DNA from: Anaerolineales bacterium
GTDB lineage: Bacteria; Chloroflexota; Anaerolineae; Anaerolineales; Villigracilaceae
Direction: 5' to 3'
Assembly: GCA_016789485.1 (NCBI GenBank)
Contig: JAEURE010000077.1
Coordinates: 1-9,867 of the forward strand
DNA: 9,867 nt
Shown: one piece after another, positions 5,710 through 9,867 of the stretch
Layout of the letters: every line of letters starts with the position of its first letter
How positions within the stretch are numbered: the stretch's first letter is position 1
The notes under the pieces: model-generated
What the model was told of the DNA's origin: nothing
Databases searched by the model: none
What the model saw: only the letters and a program-made list of their open reading frames with translations
Position numbers and translations under genes: made by a program

Positions 5710-6012
5710 CTACTTGAGGAGATGCCCTTTCCCTAATGGAACTTCATGCTTGGTCAGTCCTGCGCATTGCTTGTCCAACATCTCGTATTCCTGCTTCCAG
5801 CGTTCTAAAAAAGACTCATACGCCTCTTTGGATACCCAGAGGTCAATGGTGAGGTATTTTTGTGGGTCAGTTTCGTCAAGCAAGAGTTCGGTCCCTAAAT
5901 ATCCTGCGCCGTTTTGGAATAATTCTGCCCATGCACCAGTAGGTGAGTAAATTTGTTCAAATTTTTCCCGTGCTTCGAGTTTGACGTGATACTCCCAGAG
6001 AATAAGATACAT
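5710..6012 (-). CDS. Small ABM-like (dimeric alpha/beta barrel) protein
   Basis: The 100-residue protein starts MYLILWEYHVKLEAREKFEQIY and shows the strand-helix-strand-strand-helix pattern of antibiotic-biosynthesis-monooxygenase (ABM) domains: an opening strand, a helix to about residue 22, GYLGTELLLDET, YLTIDLWVSKEAYESFLE and a final helix. The W/SKEAYESFLERWKQEYEMLD region is typical of this superfamily. Such proteins are usually dimers; many have no known activity, so an enzymatic role is not claimed. The ATG lies 3 nt after the stop of the VWA gene, so translation is probably coupled. The ribosome binding site is weak. Confidence 0.75.
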   Translation of the reverse strand: MYLILWEYHVKLEAREKFEQIYSPTGAWAELFQNGAGYLGTELLLDETDPQKYLTIDLWVSKEAYESFLERWKQEYEMLDKQCAGLTKHEVPLGKGHLLK

Positions 6013-6015
6013 GAA

Positions 6016-7392
6016 TCAACCCGTCATCAACTCATCCACTGCATTTGCCAGCTCTCTCAAATTCCCGACCTTTAATACATTGCTACAAAGCGGCGCATAC
6101 TTTGCCATATCGCTATCGCCATTCCACATGATCGGCGGTTCTGGGTTCAGCCAGATCGTCCGCGTGGCACGGCGGGACATGTTTGAAAAAATATCCACGC
6201 GCGGGTCATTGTAGTTGTTGCGTCCGTCACCGACAATGATGAGTGTCGTTCCGCTGTTGAGCGTATCCATATATTCGTTGTTGAAATCGTTAAGTGCCCA
6301 GCCGAGGTCAGTGTTGTAATGTCCGCTGGGCATGCGCCACAAAACAGACTGGATCGCTTCATCTGCATCCGCGCCGCTGAAATCTTCCGAGATGGATTCA
6401 AGGTGGTCGATGAACGCAAAAGCATGCGTCTTGCGGACTTGTCCCTGCAGTGCGAACAAAAAGCTCAGCATCAACTCCGAGCAAAAGCGCATTGATGTGC
6501 TCACATCGCAAATGACCACGATCTTCGGTTTGTGCACGCGGTCTTTGTGTTTGATCTCCATTGGCACGCCGTGATATTTCAAACTCGCGCGGATGGTTGC
6601 CTTCGGGTCCATCTGTCCGTTCTTCGCGCGCTTCTGTCGCAGGGCAATCCGTGTCCGCAGCATGGCGGCCAGCTTTTTCACTTCACGCTGTATAAGTTTT
6701 TTATCTTCATCAGACAACGCGTGGAACGGACGGTTCATCAAATTATCGATGTTCTCGCCGCGCGGTTTCTCACTCAGATTCTCGGCAATACGCTCGCCCG
6801 CAAATTGCTCCATCTGTTCCTGCATCCCCTGCATATTTTGCTGAATCATTTGTCGGATTTGTTCGACGCGTTCACGGCTCATGCCCATCTGCGCCAGCTG
6901 TTCCATCAATTCCTTAAGCGCCTTTTGCACTTCAGGGAATGCCAATGCGCGCATCATGCGCTGTGCCATCCAGTTTTGATAATTGAGATTGTCTGCCTGA
7001 TTCAATCCGACTAATTGCCCCAGCGCCTCAAGCTCCGCACGGGACAGTTGATCGCCATTCATCAGCCTTTCCATCCGCTGACGGAGCTGTTCCGCGTATT
7101 GCTTCAATGCCTCGACCAGCATTTGAATTTCTTCAGGCGTCAGATTATCCATCGGATTTCCACCCATCATCGGCGGCTGTCCCGACCCGAAGAAAAGCGG
7201 AAATAATTTCTCAAAAGTGGGCAGGTCTTTCACATCTTTAATGAGCGTCGCCCGCAGCGACAGACGAAAATGTTCGCGATCCTGAATCCCCATCAAGTCC
7301 ACAGCCGAAAACGCCTCGGCGCTCTCCGCCAAAGAGACGCGCACCCCGCTTGCGCGCAACGCTGCAATTAACTGTAAAATACGGGATTCCAT
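6016..7392 (-). CDS. VWA-domain protein, CoxE-like partner of MoxR
   Basis: This 458-residue cytoplasmic protein has a VWA domain at about residues 287-455. The MIDAS metal site is intact: DVSTS at 296-300, a threonine in YNTDLG near 361, and an aspartate in VGDGRNN at 389. The N-terminal half is helical. It includes a stretch (about 158-200) unusually rich in Met, Gln and Glu that looks like coiled coil (for example MQGMQEQMEQF), and a basic region around 225-265. This layout matches CoxE-like proteins that act with MoxR-type AAA+ ATPases to insert metal or activate a target enzyme. It starts 24 nt after the MoxR stop with GGAGTTAAGTT before the ATG, so the pair is surely co-transcribed. The client is not evident; no carbon monoxide dehydrogenase or similar enzyme lies nearby. 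Confidence 0.9.
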   Translation of the reverse strand: MESRILQLIAALRASGVRVSLAESAEAFSAVDLMGIQDREHFRLSLRATLIKDVKDLPTFEKLFPLFFGSGQPPMMGGNPMDNLTPEEIQMLVEALKQYAEQLRQRMERLMNGDQLSRAELEALGQLVGLNQADNLNYQNWMAQRMMRALAFPEVQKALKELMEQLAQMGMSRERVEQIRQMIQQNMQGMQEQMEQFAGERIAENLSEKPRGENIDNLMNRPFHALSDEDKKLIQREVKKLAAMLRTRIALRQKRAKNGQMDPKATIRASLKYHGVPMEIKHKDRVHKPKIVVICDVSTSMRFCSELMLSFLFALQGQVRKTHAFAFIDHLESISEDFSGADADEAIQSVLWRMPSGHYNTDLGWALNDFNNEYMDTLNSGTTLIIVGDGRNNYNDPRVDIFSNMSRRATRTIWLNPEPPIMWNGDSDMAKYAPLCSNVLKVGNLRELANAVDELMTG

Positions 7393-7416
7393 AACTTAAC
7401 TCCAATGACGATAAAG

Positions 7417-8379
7417 TTAATTCCCAGAAAACCTTCCAAACTCATCATTATTTCTCGGCTTTGATTGCGGCGGGGGAGCCATCAACTGCCGCTTCGCCTT
7501 TTGCAGATCCGCTTCATGCTTCAACAACACCGAAAGCGTCTCTTCCAAAACAGCCTTATCCAAATTGGACGCATTCAACGCCACAAGCGCATTCGCCCAA
7601 TCCAATGTCTCGCTGATGGATGGGGATTTGCGCATGTCCGCTTTGCGGAGCTTCTGCACAAATTCCACAGCCTGTTGTGCCAGTTTGGGATTCAGGTCTG
7701 GCACTTTCAAGCGCACCACTGCGAGTTCTTCCTGCAAATTCGGATAATCAATGAAGAGATACAGGCAGCGCCGCTTCAACGCTTCGGACAGTTCGCGCGT
7801 GTTGTTGGATGTCAGAATGACAAAAGGCTTGTGCTTCGCGGTCAATGTCCCCAATTCCGGTACGGACACTTGAAAGTCACTTAAGATTTCCAGCAGGAAG
7901 GCTTCAAACTCCGCATCTGCGCGGTCAATTTCGTCGATCAACACGACGGTTGGCTTGTCGCTCAAAATCGCTTTCAATAGCGGACGTTGCAGCAGAAAAC
8001 GAGAGGAGAAGAAGACATCTTCCTCCTTTGCCAATTTATCCGCTGCCTCAGCCAGCGACTCCGCTTTGCCGAGAGTGTCGTTCAGCTTGTCGCGCAGTAG
8101 TTGCGTATATAACAATTGTTTCGAATATTCCCACTCATACAATGCTTTCGACTCATCCAATCCCTCGTAGCATTGCAAACGGATCAGCTCGCGCCCGGTT
8201 GCAGATGCTATCGCTTTGGCTAACTCAGTTTTGCCCACCCCAGCCGGCCCTTCGGCAAGAAGCGGCTTTCCCAGCTTATGTGACAGATACACGATCGTCG
8301 CGATTTCATCCGAAGCAATATATTTTTGTTTTGATAATTCTGTTTTTACAGTGCTGGTTGAGTCGAAAAGGATTGACAT
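7417..8379 (-). CDS. MoxR-type AAA+ ATPase
   Basis: This 320-residue ATPase is of the MoxR family, chaperone-like hexameric motors that work with VWA partners. Residues visible: Walker A GPAGVGKT at 44-51, Walker B VVLIDEID at 145-152, sensor 1 in LTSNNTRELSEA near 189-200 (N192/N193), and the arginine finger region LKRRC at 201-205. The C-terminal lid helices follow, with PSISETLDWANAL as the sensor 2 area. Between Walker A and Walker B lies a long charged insert (about 98-135), as in many MoxR proteins. I chose the ATG at 8379 because AAGGAGAAAC precedes it; an ATG 24 nt upstream would overlap the GNAT stop. The VWA partner follows directly. It is 20 nt after the acetyltransferase gene. Confidence 0.93.
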   Translation of the reverse strand: MSILFDSTSTVKTELSKQKYIASDEIATIVYLSHKLGKPLLAEGPAGVGKTELAKAIASATGRELIRLQCYEGLDESKALYEWEYSKQLLYTQLLRDKLNDTLGKAESLAEAADKLAKEEDVFFSSRFLLQRPLLKAILSDKPTVVLIDEIDRADAEFEAFLLEILSDFQVSVPELGTLTAKHKPFVILTSNNTRELSEALKRRCLYLFIDYPNLQEELAVVRLKVPDLNPKLAQQAVEFVQKLRKADMRKSPSISETLDWANALVALNASNLDKAVLEETLSVLLKHEADLQKAKRQLMAPPPQSKPRNNDEFGRFSGN

Positions 8380-8399
8380 GTTTCTCCTTGTGGTTATCG

Positions 8400-8909
8400 T
8401 CAAATACTTATGTAAAACGCCTTGTGATATTCAACTTTTCCTTCGGGTACATCTTCATAAAAAGGCAAGGCCATAAAATATTCTGGGGCGGGTGAGCCGT
8501 CATAAATTAAACCTGGATATAATCTGAAACCAAACCTCTGATAATAGACAGGGCTGCCTTCCAAAACACAGCCTTGCGCGCCAATCGTCCGAATTGCAGA
8601 TAAACCTTCGTTGATCAACTTGGAGCCAATGCCTTGCTTTTGCAACTCTGGCAAAACAGAGATCGGCCCAAGCCCGTACCAACTCAGATTTTTTCCGTTG
8701 ATCGTCACTTGTGAGAAAGCCACATGTCCGACAATTTTTCCATTTACTTCTGCTATTAGTGAAAGTGACAGAGCGCCTGCGTCCCGCAAGCCGTTGACGA
8801 TTAAGTGTTCGGTCGGGTTGTCACTGAACTTGCCCGTGAACGCCGCAAGCGTGACCTGCTCAATGGATTCGATGTCTGTCGGATTTTCAGACCGAATGAG
8901 AATGTCCAT
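8400..8909 (-). CDS. GNAT-family N-acetyltransferase
   Basis: This 169-residue protein is a GCN5-related N-acetyltransferase, which transfers an acetyl group from acetyl-CoA to an amine. The acetyl-CoA binding motif A is seen as SVLPELQKQGIGSKLI (84-99), with the Q-x-x-G-x-G core at 90-95. The usual YYQRFGF region lies at 122-128. Overall it resembles the YhbS-like subgroup (N-terminal RSENPTDIESIEQV, then LSLIAEVNGKIVGHVAFS). The substrate is unknown. The ATG is 2 nt after the aspartase stop, and the ribosome binding site (AAGAAG) lies within that gene's end, so translation is probably coupled. Confidence 0.92.
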   Translation of the reverse strand: MDILIRSENPTDIESIEQVTLAAFTGKFSDNPTEHLIVNGLRDAGALSLSLIAEVNGKIVGHVAFSQVTINGKNLSWYGLGPISVLPELQKQGIGSKLINEGLSAIRTIGAQGCVLEGSPVYYQRFGFRLYPGLIYDGSPAPEYFMALPFYEDVPEGKVEYHKAFYISI

Positions 8910-8911
8910 AC

Positions 8912-9867
8912 TTACTTCTTAAACCATCTTGGTTGAGTTAACACTTCTGGCCTAAGAATATCATCAAGCTGCTCCTTGGTTAATAGACCTTTGGCTAGGA
9001 CGATCTCCGCGACGCCTTTGCCAGTGGCTTGCGCTTCTTTCGCCACTGCGCTTGCGTTCTCGTACCCAATGAACGGATTCAACGCTGTCACAATTCCGAT
9101 CGAATGATTGACCAGATCCGCCAGATGTTCACGATTGGCAGTGATGCCTTTCACACAGCGCTCAGAAAGGGTCAGGCAGCCTTGCCGTAAATAGATGAGA
9201 TTGTCAAACAAGCTGTGCGCGATGATCGGCTCAAAGGCATTGAGCTGCATCTGTCCGCCTTCGGCAGCGAAGGTCACGGTCACATCATTGCCTATGACGA
9301 GGAACGCGATTTGATTCACAACTTCAGGGATGACAGGGTTCACTTTGCCAGGCATGATGCTCGAACCCGCTTGAACAGCAGGGAGGTTGATCTCGCCAAG
9401 CCCGGTCCGCGGCCCGGAAGAAAGCAGGCGCAGGTCATTGCATATCTTTGAAAGTTTTACAGCCACACGTTTCAACACGCCCGAGAGCTGCACGAACGCG
9501 CCTGCATCCTGTGTCGCTTCCACAAGATTTCCCGCCGTGATGTACGGGATTCCCGTCACTTCGCTCAGGTGCTTGCGAGCCAGGGCCGCGTAATCAGGAT
9601 GCGCATTGATGCCCGTGCCAATCGCCGTCGCGCCGAGATTGATCTCACGGATTAGCGAAGCCGCTTCGCGCAAGCGCTGCTGGTCTTCCTCGAGCATGAC
9701 TGCATAGGTGCTGAATTCCTGACCCAATGTCATCGGCACCGCATCCTGCAATTGTGTGCGCCCCATTTTCAAAATGTCTTTGAACTCATCGGCTTTTTCT
9801 GCAAATGCAGTCTTCAAAATTTCCATCGCCGCGATCAATTCATCGATCTCAAAATACAACGCAACCT
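8912..9867 (-). CDS. aspA: Aspartate ammonia-lyase, 5' end outside window
   Basis: About the last 318 residues of an enzyme that converts L-aspartate to fumarate and ammonia are present; family members are around 470 residues, so roughly a third is missing beyond the window edge. The superfamily signature loop GSSIMPGKVNP is present, and the following PVIPEVVNQIAFLVIGND, with AAEGGQMQLNAFEPIIAHSLF, marks aspartase rather than fumarase C. Also typical are GRTQLQDAVPMTLGQEF, NLGATAIGTGIN and KICNDLRLLSSGPRTGLGEI. The frame remains open to the edge (VALYFEID before the visible TTG near 9857-9859), so that TTG is not a start. The gene is first of the visible minus-strand cluster, with GNAT 2 nt downstream; its promoter lies outside the window. 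Confidence 0.93.
   Translation of the reverse strand, partial: VALYFEIDELIAAMEILKTAFAEKADEFKDILKMGRTQLQDAVPMTLGQEFSTYAVMLEEDQQRLREAASLIREINLGATAIGTGINAHPDYAALARKHLSEVTGIPYITAGNLVEATQDAGAFVQLSGVLKRVAVKLSKICNDLRLLSSGPRTGLGEINLPAVQAGSSIMPGKVNPVIPEVVNQIAFLVIGNDVTVTFAAEGGQMQLNAFEPIIAHSLFDNLIYLRQGCLTLSERCVKGITANREHLADLVNHSIGIVTALNPFIGYENASAVAKEAQATGKGVAEIVLAKGLLTKEQLDDILRPEVLTQPRWFKK

Noticed and set aside
6532..7014. A 160-codon plus-strand open frame with hydrophobic stretches
   Set aside because: Antisense to the VWA gene; its Leu/His/Phe richness is the complement of that gene's Gln/Met/Glu codons.
7845..8495. A 216-codon plus-strand open frame
   Set aside because: It lies antisense to the MoxR ATPase and the end of the GNAT gene, both with intact motifs; the translation is rich in Arg, Pro and Ser, typical of a shadow frame.
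1..9867. CRISPR arrays, insertion sequences, tRNA or rRNA genes, attachment sites
   Set aside because: I found no regularly spaced repeats, transposase-like frames, terminal repeats with target duplications, or recognisable RNA gene sequences on either strand.

Overview
The window looks like chromosomal DNA of a moderate-GC bacterium. Its gene content fits a Chloroflexota member of the Anaerolineae type: a CoxE-like VWA/MoxR pair, a YjbQ protein of the '[14 protein letters not shown]' subtype, a bacterial VIT1/CCC1 metal transporter, and short AT-rich intergenic gaps with good AGGAG-type ribosome binding sites. The taxonomic guess is an inference from protein flavour and was not tested. No rRNA, tRNA, CRISPR array, insertion sequence or phage gene was seen.

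Layout. (1) Positions 1-1559, plus strand: the last 43 codons of an unidentified gene, then a 12-helix MFS exporter-like protein. (2) Positions 1603-3476, minus strand: a probable operon led by a stand-alone CheY-like response regulator. It continues through a short orphan reading frame with no start codon, an unrecognised 285-residue protein that seems to contain two related halves, and a YjbQ-family protein whose 5' end appears frameshifted. A perfect 17-bp inverted-repeat terminator sits between this operon and the convergent MFS gene. (3) Positions 3477-4001: a 525-bp divergent intergenic region with a candidate promoter facing each way and two small dyads. (4) Positions 4002-5171, plus strand: a PilZ-domain protein and a VIT1/CCC1-family iron/manganese transporter, separated by a spacer with two adjacent perfect palindromes. 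(5) A 15-bp bidirectional terminator at 5195-5235. (6) Positions 5245-9867, minus strand: a tightly packed run, in transcription order aspartate ammonia-lyase (cut by the window edge), GNAT acetyltransferase, MoxR-type AAA+ ATPase, VWA protein, a small monooxygenase-like dimeric alpha/beta barrel protein, and a small Imm10-like protein. Gaps are 2, 20, 24, 3 and 87 nt, so at least the first five are probably co-transcribed.

How the genes may work together. The response regulator and the PilZ protein lie back to back around one regulatory region, which suggests a small signalling locus (phospho-relay on one side, cyclic-di-GMP on the other); no histidine kinase or diguanylate cyclase is in view. 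The MoxR ATPase and the VWA protein are a classic chaperone-like pair that remodels or activates a client; no obvious client enzyme is adjacent. The aspartase and GNAT genes are likely transcriptional passengers rather than functional partners. I see no strong case for a wholly new system. The most useful observations are the broken or recoded yjbQ start, the orphan coupled frame before the 285-residue protein, that protein's internal repeat, and the Imm10-like gene with no toxin beside it.
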